Assembly (NCBI RefSeq): GCF_031679605.1
Contig: NZ_CP117522.1
Coordinates: forward strand, 6,696,001-6,760,000
Source: Streptomyces luomodiensis
GTDB lineage: Bacteria; Actinomycetota; Actinomycetes; Streptomycetales; Streptomycetaceae
Direction of reading: 5' to 3'
Length of the DNA: 64,000 nucleotides
Within the stretch, counting starts at the first letter, position 1; the number at the start of each line of letters is the position of its first letter. The notes beneath the pieces are model-generated. The model was not told where the DNA came from and ran no database searches. It saw only the letters and a list, made by a program, of their open reading frames with translations. The translations under genes and the position numbers were made by a program. Below, piece after piece: positions 16,009 through 25,582 of the stretch.

Positions 16009-17454
16009 GTGGCTGCGCGGACCTCGACGCCCGAAGCGGGACGTACCGAGCCTGAGCGGGCGAAGAAGGAAAGGATTCACTACCTCTACCTCGCCGTGAT
16101 CGGCGCGGTGGTGCTCGGCATCATCGTGGGCTTCGCGGCTCCCGGTGTGGCGGTGGAGCTCAAGCCCATCGGCACCGGTTTTGTGAATCTGATCAAGATG
16201 TTGATCTCGCCGATCATCTTCTGCACGATCGTGCTCGGCATCGGTTCCGTACGGAAGGCCGCGAAGGTCGGTGCCGTCGGCGGTCTCGCGCTCGGCTACT
16301 TCATGCTGATGTCGACCGTCGCCCTCTCGATCGGTCTGGTCGTCGGCAACTTCCTCGACCCCGGCAGCGGCCTGCACATCACCCATGAGGCGGCGCAGGC
16401 CGGGCAGAGCCAGGCCGAGGGCGCCCATGAGTCGATGGCGGACTTCCTCGTCGGCATCATTCCGACCACGCTCGTCTCCGCCTTCACCAGCGAATCGGTG
16501 CTCCAGACCCTGTTCGTGGCGCTGCTGGCCGGCTTCGCCCTCCAGGCGATGGGCAAGGCCGGCGAGCCGGTGCTGCGCGGCATAGGCCACATACAGCAGC
16601 TGGTCTTCAAGCTGCTGTCGATGGTCATGTGGGCCGCCCCGATCGGTGCCTTCGGCGCGATCGCCGCCGTGGTCGGCGAAACCGGTGTGGACGCGCTCAA
16701 GGCGCTCGCGGTCATCATGATCGGCTTCTATGTCACCTGCATCCTCTTCGTGGTCGTCGTCCTCGGGACGATCCTGCGCCTGGTCGCGGGCGTGAACCTC
16801 TTCCTGCTGCTGAAGTACCTGGCGCGGGAGTTCCTGCTGATCCTTTCGACCTCCTCCTCCGAGTCGGCGCTGCCGCTGCTCATCGCGAAGATGGAGCACG
16901 CGGGCGTCAGCAAGCCGGTCGTCGGCATCACCGTCCCCACCGGCTACTCCTTCAACCTGGACGGCACCGCCATCTACCTGACCATGTCCTCGCTGTTCAT
17001 CGCCGAGGCCATGGGCGAGCCGCTCTCCATCGGCCAGCAGATCTCCCTGCTCGTCTTCATGATCATCGCCTCGAAGGGCGCGGCCGGTGTGACCGGCGCG
17101 GGCATGGCCACGCTGGCGGGCGGTCTCCAGTCGCACCGGCCCGAGCTGGTGGACGGCGTCGGCCTCATCGTCGGCATCGACCGCTTCATGAGCGAGGCCC
17201 GCGCCCTCACCAACTTCGCGGGCAACGCGGTCGCGACCGTCCTGGTCGGCACCTGGACCAAGGAGATCGACAAGGAGCGGATGCAGCAGGTCCTCTCCGG
17301 CCGGCTGCCGTTCGACGCCGCCGCGTTCGCCTCCAAGGGCGGCGGCCACGGCCCGGCCGCCGACGCGGACTCCGATGACTCCGGCGAGGGCGAGGGCAAA
17401 ACCCTCCCCGAGCCGCGTGACGGTGACACGGCGAAGGAGCATGTCCCCGCCTGA
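16009..17454 (+). CDS. dctA: Dicarboxylate/cation symporter DctA
   Basis: A 481-residue secondary transporter of the DAACS family, importing succinate, fumarate or malate with H+ or Na+. Diagnostic motifs are SSSESALPLL (re-entrant loop 1) and NLDGTAIYLT (substrate-binding helix), with eight hydrophobic segments between about residues 22 and 410. The C-terminal tail (about 45 residues) is acidic and Gly-rich. The GTG start has GGAGG 7 nt upstream. It is divergent from the CitA-type kinase gene, which with its regulator probably controls it. A 17-bp hairpin terminator follows. Confidence 0.92.
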   Translation: MAARTSTPEAGRTEPERAKKERIHYLYLAVIGAVVLGIIVGFAAPGVAVELKPIGTGFVNLIKMLISPIIFCTIVLGIGSVRKAAKVGAVGGLALGYFMLMSTVALSIGLVVGNFLDPGSGLHITHEAAQAGQSQAEGAHESMADFLVGIIPTTLVSAFTSESVLQTLFVALLAGFALQAMGKAGEPVLRGIGHIQQLVFKLLSMVMWAAPIGAFGAIAAVVGETGVDALKALAVIMIGFYVTCILFVVVVLGTILRLVAGVNLFLLLKYLAREFLLILSTSSSESALPLLIAKMEHAGVSKPVVGITVPTGYSFNLDGTAIYLTMSSLFIAEAMGEPLSIGQQISLLVFMIIASKGAAGVTGAGMATLAGGLQSHRPELVDGVGLIVGIDRFMSEARALTNFAGNAVATVLVGTWTKEIDKERMQQVLSGRLPFDAAAFASKGGGHGPAADADSDDSGEGEGKTLPEPRDGDTAKEHVPA

Positions 17455-17463
17455 CACCCCACG

Positions 17464-17507
17464 CACCGGCGGCCCTGCCCTCCTGAATCGGGGCAGGGCC
17501 GCCGGTG
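17464..17507 (+). terminator. Terminator after dctA
   Basis: A perfect 17-bp inverted repeat (17464-17480 with 17491-17507) with a 10-nt loop begins 9 nt after the dctA stop. There is no T run, as is common in Streptomyces. Confidence 0.75.
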
Positions 17508-17669
17508 TGTCAGGAGCGCGGCCACACGGCACATGCGGCCTTACGAGACGTGCGGGCAGACGGGACGTGCGGTCACACGACACAAGGCGCCTCGCGTCCT
17601 CCCCCCGTTGGAAGACGCGAGACGCCGCCCATGGCCCCCGGTGGTCCTGGATGACGCAGCGGCGCCCGC

Positions 17670-17864
17670 TCAGTGCTCGCCGTCCGCCGCGCGGCGGAGC
17701 TGCTCCGGGAGGGCCGTCCACTCGGGGCCGTCGTGCAGGGGTTTGACCCAGGCGATGTTGCCGCCGGTGTCGACGTAGGCGACCCGGCCCACGGCCTCGC
17801 GTTCGAGGTCGTAGACGAGTTCGCCGATGCGTGGTGTGCTGCGTGTTCCGCCGGCGGTGGTCAT
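17670..17864 (-). CDS. Small hypothetical protein, 64 aa
   Basis: The segment IGELVYDLEREAVGRVAYVDTG reads like a small SH3-like or PRC-barrel-like beta domain common in Streptomyces hypothetical proteins; no firm family is recognised. The ATG has AAGGGA 6 nt upstream. It is divergent from the AfsR-like gene, with about 250 nt between. Confidence 0.6.
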   Translation of the reverse strand: MTTAGGTRSTPRIGELVYDLEREAVGRVAYVDTGGNIAWVKPLHDGPEWTALPEQLRRAADGEH

Positions 17865-18114
17865 AGGCCGTCCCTTCGGCACCTCAACTCCATGCCGTCC
17901 CCCGTTCATGGTCGGTGGAGGGTCCCGGGGACCGGCCACGTCCGGCCCGATCGCCGCCGTGGTGGACCGGGGTGCGCTTCTGGTGCCCGTGGGACCCTCG
18001 TTGACTCGTAGGGTGCTACGGGCCGCTGATATCCCGCTGATGCCTCGCTGACCCGAACCCGTGGGTAGGCTGCGAAGTGGGCAAGGAAATCTCTGGTACC
18101 GACGGGGGCAGTGC

Positions 18115-21100
18115 GTGGACGGGACCGAGTTTCGCCTGTTAGGACCGGTGGGCATATGGCGGGGCGAGCGGCCGCTGGGGCCGACCGCCGCGCAGCAGCG
18201 GTCCGTATTGGCGATGCTGTTGATGGCATCCGGCCGGGTGGTGTCCGTGGACCGGCTGGTCATGGCGGTATGGGGCGAGGACCCGCCGGGGTCCGCGCGC
18301 AACGCCGTGCAGGTGCAGATATCCAAGCTGCGGCGGATTCTGTCCGAGCTGCCCGGAGCCGAGCTGACGACGTCGGCGAAGGGCTATGCCCTGACCGTCG
18401 CCCGGGAACAGGTCGATCTGCACCGGTTCCGCGATCTGGTGCGGGCCGCGCGGGAGACCCCCAAGGGCACCGAGAGGGCCGAGGGCGCCGAGGACCGGGC
18501 CGCGCGGTTGCTGCGCGCCGCGTTGCAGCTGTGGCGCGGGCCCGCGCTGGCGGATGTCGCGGGCGGCTGGCTCTCCGAAACCCTGGGCGCCGGTCTGGAG
18601 GAGGAGCGGCGTACGGCGGTCGAGGAGTGCGCCGCGATCGACCTGCGCTCCGGGCGGCACCACGAAGCCGCCGCGGAGCTGTCCCTGCTGGTGGCCGAAC
18701 ACCCCCTGCGGGAGCGCTCGGTGGCGCTGCTGATGGAGGCTTTACGGCGCTGCGGAAGGCGGGCCGACGCGCTCGCGCTGTTCCGCTCCACCCGCCGCAG
18801 GTACGTGGAGGAGCTGGGCATCGAACCCGGCGACGAATTGCAGCGGCTCCACCGGCAGGCGCTCGAGGACGGCGGGGACGGCCGCCCCACCACCGATCCG
18901 CCGATGTCGTCCGGCATGCGCGGGAGCGCTCCCGCGACGCAGGCCCCCACCCCGGCCGCGGCCGCGGACGAGGGCGCGGGTACGCCCGCGGCGGAGGCCG
19001 CCCCGGCCCCCGACGAGACCCCCGGGCCCGCCACAGCTCCGTCCGCCACCGCCACCGCCACCGTGCCCGCGTCCACACCCGCCGCCGCGTCCGGACCGGC
19101 CGCCGCCATCACCGCCGTACCGCAGCAACTCCCCTCCGACGTCGCCCACTTCACCGGCCGGGAGCGCGAACTGGCCGGGCTGGACGCCCTGCTGCGCGCG
19201 GGCTCGGGCGAGGGCGGGGGACGGGCGCCCACGGCCGCGATGATCACCGTCATCGCGGGCAGCGGCGGCCTCGGCAAGACGACCCTCGCGGTGCACTGGG
19301 CCCACCGGGTCCGCGACCGCTTCCCCGACGGTCAGCTCTATGTGAATCTGCGCGGTTTCGGCCCCACCGGGTCGGCCATGACCGTCGCCGAGGCGGTGCG
19401 CGGCTTCCTGGACGCTTTCCAGGTGCCCGCCCACCGGATCCCCGCGACCGTCGAGGCGCAGACCGCCCTGTACCGGAGCCTGGTGGCCGACCGCCGGATG
19501 CTGATCCTGCTGGACAACGCCCGGGACGCCGAGCAGGTGCGGCCCCTGCTGCCCGGTTCACCCGGCTGTCTGGTGGTGCTGACCAGCCGTAACCAGCTCA
19601 CCAGCCTGGTCGTCGCCGAGCAGGCCCAGCCGCTGCCGCTGGAGCTGCTCGACCGTGCCGAGGCGCGGGAGCTGCTGATCAGGCGGGTGGGCGCCGAGCG
19701 GGTGGCCGCCGAACCGCAGGCGGTGGAGGAGGTGATCACGGTGTGCGCCGGACTGCCGCTCGCGCTCGCCATCGTGGCCGCCCGCGCCGCCACCCACCCC
19801 CGCTTCCGTCTGGAGGCGCTGGCCGGGGAGCTGCGCGACGCCCGCGGCAGCCTCGACGCGTTCGAGGGCGGCGACGCCACCACCGACGTGAGGGCCGTCT
19901 TCTCCTGGTCGTACCACACCCTGGGCACCGACGCCGCCCGGCTGTTCCGGCTGCTGGGCGTCCACCCGGGCCCCGACATCGCCGCCCCGGCCGCCGCCAG
20001 CCTGGTGGGCATCCCCGTACCGCAGGCCCGCCGGCTGCTGGTCCAGCTGACCCGGGCGCATCTGATCACCGAGCGCACCCCCGGCCAGTACGGCTTCCAC
20101 GATCTGCTGCGCGCCTACGCCATGGAGCTCACCCAGGCGTACGACGCGGAGGGCGAGCGCCGCGCCGCGCTGCACCGGGTGCTCGACCACTATCTGCACA
20201 CCGCCGTGGCCGCCGGGGTGGCCTTCACCCCGCACCGGGAGCCGATCACCCCCGAGCCGGTCCAGCCGGGGGTCAGCGTCGGCGAGTTCAGCGGGCACAG
20301 CCAGGCGCTGATGTGGTTCATCCTGAACCATCCGGTGCTGATCGGGGTGTCCCAGCAGGCCGCGGAGGCCGGGTTCGAGACCCACGCCTGGCAACTGGCC
20401 TGGTCGTTGGCGGAGTTCCTGGACCAGTTCGGCCACTGGCACGACCAGCGCTCCGTGCACCGCATCGCCCTGGCCGCGGCCCACCGGATCTCCGACCTCA
20501 CCGGCCAGGCCCACGCCTGCCACGGCCTCGGCCTCGCCGATCTGCGGATGGGCCGCTACGACCGGGCCCGCGGCCATCTGATGCGCGCCCTGAACCTGCA
20601 CCGCGAGACCGGCGACACCATCGGCCAGGCCATGGTCCACGTCGCGCTCAACGTGGCCAGCGAGCGGCAGGGCCGCCACGACGAGGGGCTGGACCACGCG
20701 CTGCGCTCCCTGCAGCTGTACCGCGCGGCGGGCCACCGCAGCGGTGAGGCGTACGCCCTGAACAACGTCGGCTGGGCGTACGCCATGCTGGGCGACTTCC
20801 AGCAGACCCTCGTCCACTGCGAGAAGGCGCTGAACATGCTGCGCGAGGCGGAGGACGGGCGCGGTGAGTCCGCGGCCTGGGACAGCCTCGGCTACGCCCA
20901 CAGCCACGTCGGCGACCACGAGCAGGCCATCACCTGCTACCGGAACGCCGTGGAGCTGCGGCGCGGCCGGGGCGAGCGGGTCCGGGAGGCGGAATCCCTC
21001 CACCGGCTCGGCAGCGCGCAGCTGGCGGCCGGGGACCGGGCCGGGGCCCGCCGCAGCTGGCGGCAGGCCCTGAGCCGTTTCGACACCCTCGGCCACCCCG

Positions 21101-21153
21101 ACGCCCACCGGGTCCGGGACGGGCTCACCCGGCTGGGCGGGCCCGACGACTGA
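18115..21153 (+). CDS. AfsR/SARP-family regulator with NB-ARC and TPR domains
   Basis: A 1012-residue regulator in the AfsR layout. It has an OmpR-type winged helix (about 5-95, VSVDRLVMAVWGEDPP), a bacterial transcriptional activation domain (about 100-245), an Ala/Pro/Thr-rich linker of about 100 residues (265-345), an NB-ARC ATPase with Walker A GSGGLGKTT (Lys388) and a LILLDNARD Walker B, and a C-terminal array of TPR repeats (about 770-1000). Such proteins activate secondary-metabolite or global genes by binding direct repeats. The GTG at 18115 starts the conserved sequence (VDGTEFRLLGP); an in-frame GTG at 18061 adds 18 non-conserved residues. No biosynthetic cluster is adjacent, so a global role is as likely as a local one. 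Confidence 0.9.
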   Translation: MDGTEFRLLGPVGIWRGERPLGPTAAQQRSVLAMLLMASGRVVSVDRLVMAVWGEDPPGSARNAVQVQISKLRRILSELPGAELTTSAKGYALTVAREQVDLHRFRDLVRAARETPKGTERAEGAEDRAARLLRAALQLWRGPALADVAGGWLSETLGAGLEEERRTAVEECAAIDLRSGRHHEAAAELSLLVAEHPLRERSVALLMEALRRCGRRADALALFRSTRRRYVEELGIEPGDELQRLHRQALEDGGDGRPTTDPPMSSGMRGSAPATQAPTPAAAADEGAGTPAAEAAPAPDETPGPATAPSATATATVPASTPAAASGPAAAITAVPQQLPSDVAHFTGRERELAGLDALLRAGSGEGGGRAPTAAMITVIAGSGGLGKTTLAVHWAHRVRDRFPDGQLYVNLRGFGPTGSAMTVAEAVRGFLDAFQVPAHRIPATVEAQTALYRSLVADRRMLILLDNARDAEQVRPLLPGSPGCLVVLTSRNQLTSLVVAEQAQPLPLELLDRAEARELLIRRVGAERVAAEPQAVEEVITVCAGLPLALAIVAARAATHPRFRLEALAGELRDARGSLDAFEGGDATTDVRAVFSWSYHTLGTDAARLFRLLGVHPGPDIAAPAAASLVGIPVPQARRLLVQLTRAHLITERTPGQYGFHDLLRAYAMELTQAYDAEGERRAALHRVLDHYLHTAVAAGVAFTPHREPITPEPVQPGVSVGEFSGHSQALMWFILNHPVLIGVSQQAAEAGFETHAWQLAWSLAEFLDQFGHWHDQRSVHRIALAAAHRISDLTGQAHACHGLGLADLRMGRYDRARGHLMRALNLHRETGDTIGQAMVHVALNVASERQGRHDEGLDHALRSLQLYRAAGHRSGEAYALNNVGWAYAMLGDFQQTLVHCEKALNMLREAEDGRGESAAWDSLGYAHSHVGDHEQAITCYRNAVELRRGRGERVREAESLHRLGSAQLAAGDRAGARRSWRQALSRFDTLGHPDAHRVRDGLTRLGGPDD

Positions 21154-21218
21154 CGGGCGTGGGGTGGCTCCGGCGACCACCGGGCCCGGCGACCGACGGG
21201 CGTGGGGTGGGTCCGGCG
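21152..21218. repeat. Duplicated segment at the AfsR-like gene stop
   Basis: A 24-nt unit beginning GACGGGCGTGGGGTGG occurs at 21152-21175, overlapping the stop codon TGA (21151-21153), and again at 21195-21218 with one mismatch. It fills the gap between two convergent genes. Confidence 0.6.
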
Positions 21219-21222
21219 CGCG

Positions 21223-22644
21223 TCAGCTGAACGGAATGCGCACGTACGACTGGTTGCCGATGCCGAGGGTGCTGGCGCCGTTGCCGATCGCGTTCCAGAC
21301 CTCGACGCGGACCTTGCCGCCCGAGAGGTTGGACAGCGCCGCGCCGGTCGTGGACTTCACGCCGCGGGCCTGGGTGTAGTGCTCATAGCCCGGAACCGGG
21401 TCGGTGGCGAAGTACTGGTAGGTCTCGGCGCGGTCCCAGGTCCCGTCGCCCGTGAAGTCGTAACTGACCCTGACCTGCGTGCCGTTGGCGACCGTGGTCC
21501 CCGCGTCCACGAACAGGTCGAAGGCGGTCGAGCCGCCGCTGTACGTCCTGGTGATCCCGGACGAGACGTACGTCTGCGGCTGGTACGGCGTCCCGTCGTG
21601 GTTGGTGCCGCCCGCCGAGGCCAGGGTCGCCGAGCTCGCGGACGCCGCTTCGCCGAGCGCGCCGCCGGTGCGCAGGTACTGGGTGGCCGAGCCGCCGGGC
21701 TCGGTGCCGCCGCCTCCGCCCCGGGTCCACACCGCCACGTAGTCCACCAGCATCGGGTGGCCGGGGTCGGTGGCGGCGGTGGGCGTCCTGGAGCCCTGGA
21801 CGCCGTCGGGGAAGCCGCCGCCGATCGCCACGTTCAGCAGCAGGAAGTAGCCCGCGTGGTCGGTCATGTTCGACCAGGTGGCGGCGTCCACCTGGCTCTG
21901 GCTGACGCTGTGGAACTGGGTGCCGTCCACGTACCAGCGCAGTTGGTTGGGCGAGGTGGAGCGGTCCCATTCGAAGCGGTAGGTGTGGAACGCGGACTGG
22001 CAGCTGGCGCCGGGGCAGGCGCGGTTGGCGCCGAGGCCGTTGGTCTCCTGGCACGGGCCGCCGGGGTTGGTGCCGCAGTGCAGGGTGCCCCAGACGGAGT
22101 TAATGCCGTTGACGTTCTCCATGAAGTCGAACTCGCCGATGCCCGGCCAGTTCTGGTAGTTGCCCCGGTAGGGGCTGCCCAGCGCCCAGAAGGCGGGCCA
22201 GTAGCCGAGGGCGGCGCTCCCGGTCACGTTGGGCATCTGGATCCGGCCCTCGACCCGCAGCACGCCCCCGGCCGGTGCCTTGAAGTCGGCGCGCTTGGTC
22301 TCGATGCGCGCCGAGGTCCAGTTGCCGGCGCCGTCGCGGAGCGGGGTGATGCGGAGGTTGCCGCTGCCGTCGAGGCTGAGGTTGCTGGTGGAACTGGTGT
22401 AGCTCTGCACCTCGCCGGTGCCCCAGTTGGCGGGGCCGCCGGGGTAGTTGTGCCCGGTGTCGATCTGCCAGTTGGCGGAGGAGGGGAGGGTGTTCGCGGA
22501 GCCGTTGAAGTCGTCGCCCCACTGGAGGGTCCAGTCGGGCACCGACGGTATGTCGGCGCGGGCCGTGGCCGCGCCGAGGAGGGCCAGTGCGGTGGCGGTG
22601 AGCGCGGCGAGGGTGGATCTGAGCCGGTGGCGGCGGATGCGCAT
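21223..22644 (-). CDS. Secreted GH16 beta-glucanase (laminarinase type)
   Basis: A 473-residue secreted enzyme. The signal peptide (residues 1-31) ends ATARADIPS. The GH16 catalytic domain (about 35-290) has the ExDxxE motif as GEFDFMEN (E171 nucleophile, D173, E176 acid/base). A short Gly linker leads to a C-terminal beta-sandwich (about 330-473; FDLFVDAGTTVANGTQVRV, then DGTWDRAETYQYF) that resembles a beta-1,3-glucan-binding module, perhaps CBM56-like. Expected activity is on beta-1,3- or mixed-link glucans. The ATG at 22644 has GGAGG 7 nt upstream. A consensus promoter with an operator over its start site is present. Confidence 0.88.
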   Translation of the reverse strand: MRIRRHRLRSTLAALTATALALLGAATARADIPSVPDWTLQWGDDFNGSANTLPSSANWQIDTGHNYPGGPANWGTGEVQSYTSSTSNLSLDGSGNLRITPLRDGAGNWTSARIETKRADFKAPAGGVLRVEGRIQMPNVTGSAALGYWPAFWALGSPYRGNYQNWPGIGEFDFMENVNGINSVWGTLHCGTNPGGPCQETNGLGANRACPGASCQSAFHTYRFEWDRSTSPNQLRWYVDGTQFHSVSQSQVDAATWSNMTDHAGYFLLLNVAIGGGFPDGVQGSRTPTAATDPGHPMLVDYVAVWTRGGGGGTEPGGSATQYLRTGGALGEAASASSATLASAGGTNHDGTPYQPQTYVSSGITRTYSGGSTAFDLFVDAGTTVANGTQVRVSYDFTGDGTWDRAETYQYFATDPVPGYEHYTQARGVKSTTGAALSNLSGGKVRVEVWNAIGNGASTLGIGNQSYVRIPFS

Positions 22645-22656
22645 GAGGGGACCTCC

Positions 22657-22688
22657 AGAGGGGGGTGAGAGCGCTCTCACCCCTCTCT
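22657..22688. promoter_or_regulatory. LacI-type operator of the GH16 gene
   Basis: A perfect 22-bp palindrome (22662-22683) has core GTGAGAGCGCTCTCAC; with one mismatch it extends to 22657-22688. The central CG and GAGAGCGCTCTC core resemble LacI-family sites such as the CebR box (TGGGAGCGCTCCCA). It overlaps the -10 and start site of the GH16 promoter and ends 6 nt before the ribosome site, a repressing position. Confidence 0.75.
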
Positions 22689-22714
22689 TTAGGCGTGCCC
22701 ACGTCAGGCGTCAA
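22686..22714 (-). promoter_or_regulatory. GH16 promoter
   Basis: TTGACG (22714-22709), a 17-nt spacer and TAAAGA (22691-22686) form a near-consensus housekeeping promoter. A second inverted repeat, TTGCGC with 7-nt spacing to GCGCAA (22719-22737), lies just upstream of the -35. Confidence 0.65.
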
Positions 22715-22790
22715 TCGTTTGCGCGCAATATGCGCAAGGACGGCTCGCGCCCGGCTGCTCGTGCCAGGCTGTTCTTGCCCGGCGCGACGC

Positions 22791-25472
22791 TCAGGCGGGC
22801 CGCAGCCAGATCGTGGCCAGCGGCGGCAGTACCGGCAGTACGGAGGCCGGACGGCCGTGCCACCCCGTGGCCTCGGCCTTCAGCGGTTCGGAGTTGGCGA
22901 CCCCGCTGCCGCCGTAGCGCCGGTCGTCGGTGTTCAGCACCTCACGCCACATCGGCACCGCATCCGGCACCCCGATGCGGTACTCAGGGCGCACCACCGG
23001 GGAGAAGTTGCTGATGGCGAGCAGCGGGGAGCCCTCGGCGTCGAACCGGAGGAAGGCGAAGACGTTGTCCTCGCGGGCGTCGCCCTCCACCCAGGAGAAG
23101 CCCTCGGGGCTGGTGTCCCGCTGCCACAGCGCGGGCGTGGCCGCGTACACCCGGTTGAGGTCGCGGACCAGGTCGCGGACGCCCCGGTGGTCGGGTTCGG
23201 CGGAGTACGACGGGTCCAGCAGCCACCAGTCGGGCCCATGGGCCTCCGACCACTCGGCGCCCTGGGCGAACTCCTGCCCCATGAACAGCAGTTGCTTGCC
23301 CGGATGGGCCCACATGAAGCCGAGGTACGCGCGGTGGTCGGCGCGCCGCTGCCACCAGTCGCCGGGCATCTTCGACACCAGGGACCGCTTGCCGTGCACC
23401 ACCTCGTCGTGGGAGATCGGCAGCACGTAGTTCTCGCTGTACGCGTACACCATCGAGAAGGTCATCTCGTGGTGGTGGTGCTTGCGGTGCACCGGCTCAT
23501 GCGCCAGATAGCCCAGCGAGTCGTGCATCCACCCCATGTTCCACTTCAGCCCGAAGCCGAGGCCGCCGAAGCCGCTGGGGCCCGTGTGATGGGTGGCCCG
23601 GGTGACCCCGTCCCACGCGGTCGACTCCTCGGCGATGGTGACCACCCCCGGACAGCGGCGGTAGACGGTCGCGTTCATCTCCTGGAGGAAGGCGACCGCG
23701 TCCAGGTTCTCCCGGCCGCCGTGCGCGTTGGGCGTCCACTGGCCGGGCTCACGGGAGTAGTCGAGGTAGAGCATGGAGGCGACGGCGTCCACCCGCAGAC
23801 CGTCGATGTGGAACTCCTCGCACCAGTAGACGGCGTTCGCGACCAGGAAATTGCGCACCTCGGTGCGGCCGTAGTCGAATTCCAGCGTGCCCCAGTCGGG
23901 ATGCGCCGCCCGCAGCGGGTCGGCGGGCTCGTACAGCGGCCGGCCGTCGAACTCCGCGAGCGCCCACTCGTCCTTGGGGAAGTGCGCGGGCACCCAGTCC
24001 ACCAGGACCCCGATGCCCGCCTGATGCAACGCGTCGACCAGGAACTTGAAGTCGTCGGGGGTGCCCAGCCGGGCCGTGGGCGCGTAGAAACCGGTGACCT
24101 GGTAGCCCCAGGAGCCGCCGAAGGGGTGCTCGGCCACCGGCATCAGCTCGACATGGGTGAAGCCCAGGTCCTTGACGTACGCCGGCAGCTGCTGCGCCAG
24201 TTGCCGGTAGGTCAGCCCCGGCCGCCAGGACGGCAGATGCACCTCGTAGACGGAGAACGGCAGCTCATGGACGCGCCCACCTTTTCGCCGCGCCATCCAC
24301 GCCCCATCGCCCCAGCGGTGGTGCGAGGCGTGGACGACGGAGGCGGTGGCGGGCGGGCACTCGGTGCGCCGCGCCATCGGGTCGGCGCGCAGGGTGTGGC
24401 CGCCGTCGGGGCGGGTGATCTCGAACTTGTAGAGCGCGCCCTCGCCGACACCGGGCAGGAACAGCTCCCACACACCGCTGCCGCCCAGCGAGCGCATCGG
24501 CAGGGCGGTGCCGTCCCAGTAGCTGAAGTCGCCGGTCAGCCGCACCCCGAGGGCATTGGGCGCCCATACGGTGAAGCGGGTGCCGGACACGCCCTGGTGG
24601 GTCATCGGACGCGCGCCCAGCGCCCGCCACAGCTCCTCGTGGCGGCCCTCGCCGATCAGGTGCAGATCGAACGGGCCGAGGGCGGGCAGGAAGCGATACG
24701 GGTCGTGCAGCTCCAGCTCGGCCTCCTCGTACGACACGAGCAGCCGGTAGTCCGGGATCTCCCGGAGCGGCAGCACCCCGGAGAACAGCCCGTCCCCCTC
24801 GGCCCGCAGCCGGGCGCGCAGCCCGGCGGCGGTGACGGTCACCGACCGGGCGTACGGACGCAAGGTCCGGAAGAGCACACCGCCGCGCACGGGGTGGGCG
24901 CCGAGCAGCGCGTGCGGATCGTGGTGCGCGCCGTCCAGCAGCCGCCGCCGCTCCTCGTCCCCGAGCGCGGGCGCGGCCCGCACGCCCCGCTCGGCGTACG
25001 CCTCGTCCTCCGGCCGGTCGCCCCCGGCCACCGGCCGCCCGGTGACCCGCGACGGCTCGGCCCCGCCGCCGCGCTCCTCGTGCTGCCCCTCGTCCGCACG
25101 CGGCGCGCGGGGCACGGGCGGGGCGCCGTAGGACACCTGCCCCTCGCTGCCGGGGCGGCGGCTGTCGGCGGCTGCCCGCCGCCCCGGCCCGTCGCCGCCG
25201 ACGAACGCCCCCCGGCCCGGCCCGCCGCCGACGGCCGCCTCCTGCCCGGCCGGCCCCGCCTCCGGGGCCGCCGCGTCGGCGGGGTTCTCGTGGCCCGGCC
25301 GGTCCGGGGCCGGGTGTTCGGCCCCGGCCGTCGCTTCCTGCGGATGCGGACGGGTACGGCCGGGGAGGAACGTCGGCGGGACCGCCGGGCCGGTCGGGGC
25401 GCCGGGGGCGGCGGGCGGGTGGCCCGGTCCCTTGTCGGACGGGTGCTGGCCGGACGGCGGTCGTGCGGTCAC
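22791..25472 (-). CDS. glgB: 1,4-alpha-glucan branching enzyme
   Basis: This enzyme of about 893 residues transfers maltodextrin segments to alpha-1,6 branches. A Pro/Gly/Ala-rich low-complexity stretch occupies about residues 1-165; GlgB proteins are usually nearer 730-750 residues. Beta-sandwich domains and the GH13 barrel follow, with [10 protein letters not shown] (nucleophile Asp), TIAEESTAW (acid/base Glu) and [14 protein letters not shown]. The GTG at 25472 has GGGAGGA 7 nt upstream. The mak stop (25583) lies 110 nt upstream. With glgE, treS and mak it forms the GlgE route from trehalose to branched alpha-glucan. Confidence 0.92.
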   Translation of the reverse strand: MTARPPSGQHPSDKGPGHPPAAPGAPTGPAVPPTFLPGRTRPHPQEATAGAEHPAPDRPGHENPADAAAPEAGPAGQEAAVGGGPGRGAFVGGDGPGRRAAADSRRPGSEGQVSYGAPPVPRAPRADEGQHEERGGGAEPSRVTGRPVAGGDRPEDEAYAERGVRAAPALGDEERRRLLDGAHHDPHALLGAHPVRGGVLFRTLRPYARSVTVTAAGLRARLRAEGDGLFSGVLPLREIPDYRLLVSYEEAELELHDPYRFLPALGPFDLHLIGEGRHEELWRALGARPMTHQGVSGTRFTVWAPNALGVRLTGDFSYWDGTALPMRSLGGSGVWELFLPGVGEGALYKFEITRPDGGHTLRADPMARRTECPPATASVVHASHHRWGDGAWMARRKGGRVHELPFSVYEVHLPSWRPGLTYRQLAQQLPAYVKDLGFTHVELMPVAEHPFGGSWGYQVTGFYAPTARLGTPDDFKFLVDALHQAGIGVLVDWVPAHFPKDEWALAEFDGRPLYEPADPLRAAHPDWGTLEFDYGRTEVRNFLVANAVYWCEEFHIDGLRVDAVASMLYLDYSREPGQWTPNAHGGRENLDAVAFLQEMNATVYRRCPGVVTIAEESTAWDGVTRATHHTGPSGFGGLGFGLKWNMGWMHDSLGYLAHEPVHRKHHHHEMTFSMVYAYSENYVLPISHDEVVHGKRSLVSKMPGDWWQRRADHRAYLGFMWAHPGKQLLFMGQEFAQGAEWSEAHGPDWWLLDPSYSAEPDHRGVRDLVRDLNRVYAATPALWQRDTSPEGFSWVEGDAREDNVFAFLRFDAEGSPLLAISNFSPVVRPEYRIGVPDAVPMWREVLNTDDRRYGGSGVANSEPLKAEATGWHGRPASVLPVLPPLATIWLRPA

Positions 25473-25582
25473 GGGATGGTCCTCCCGGGGGTGTCGGGGG
25501 TCGGAGGTCGGAAGCGGGGGTCGGGCGGGGCCGTCAGGCGGCGGCCGGGGTCCGGACCTGGTGCCGCTCGGCGGTCCCGGGC

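Noticed and set aside
15904..17721. 605-codon minus-strand frame opposite dctA
   Set aside because: Antisense shadow of a highly conserved transporter gene; the content is Asp/Arg/Gly junk.
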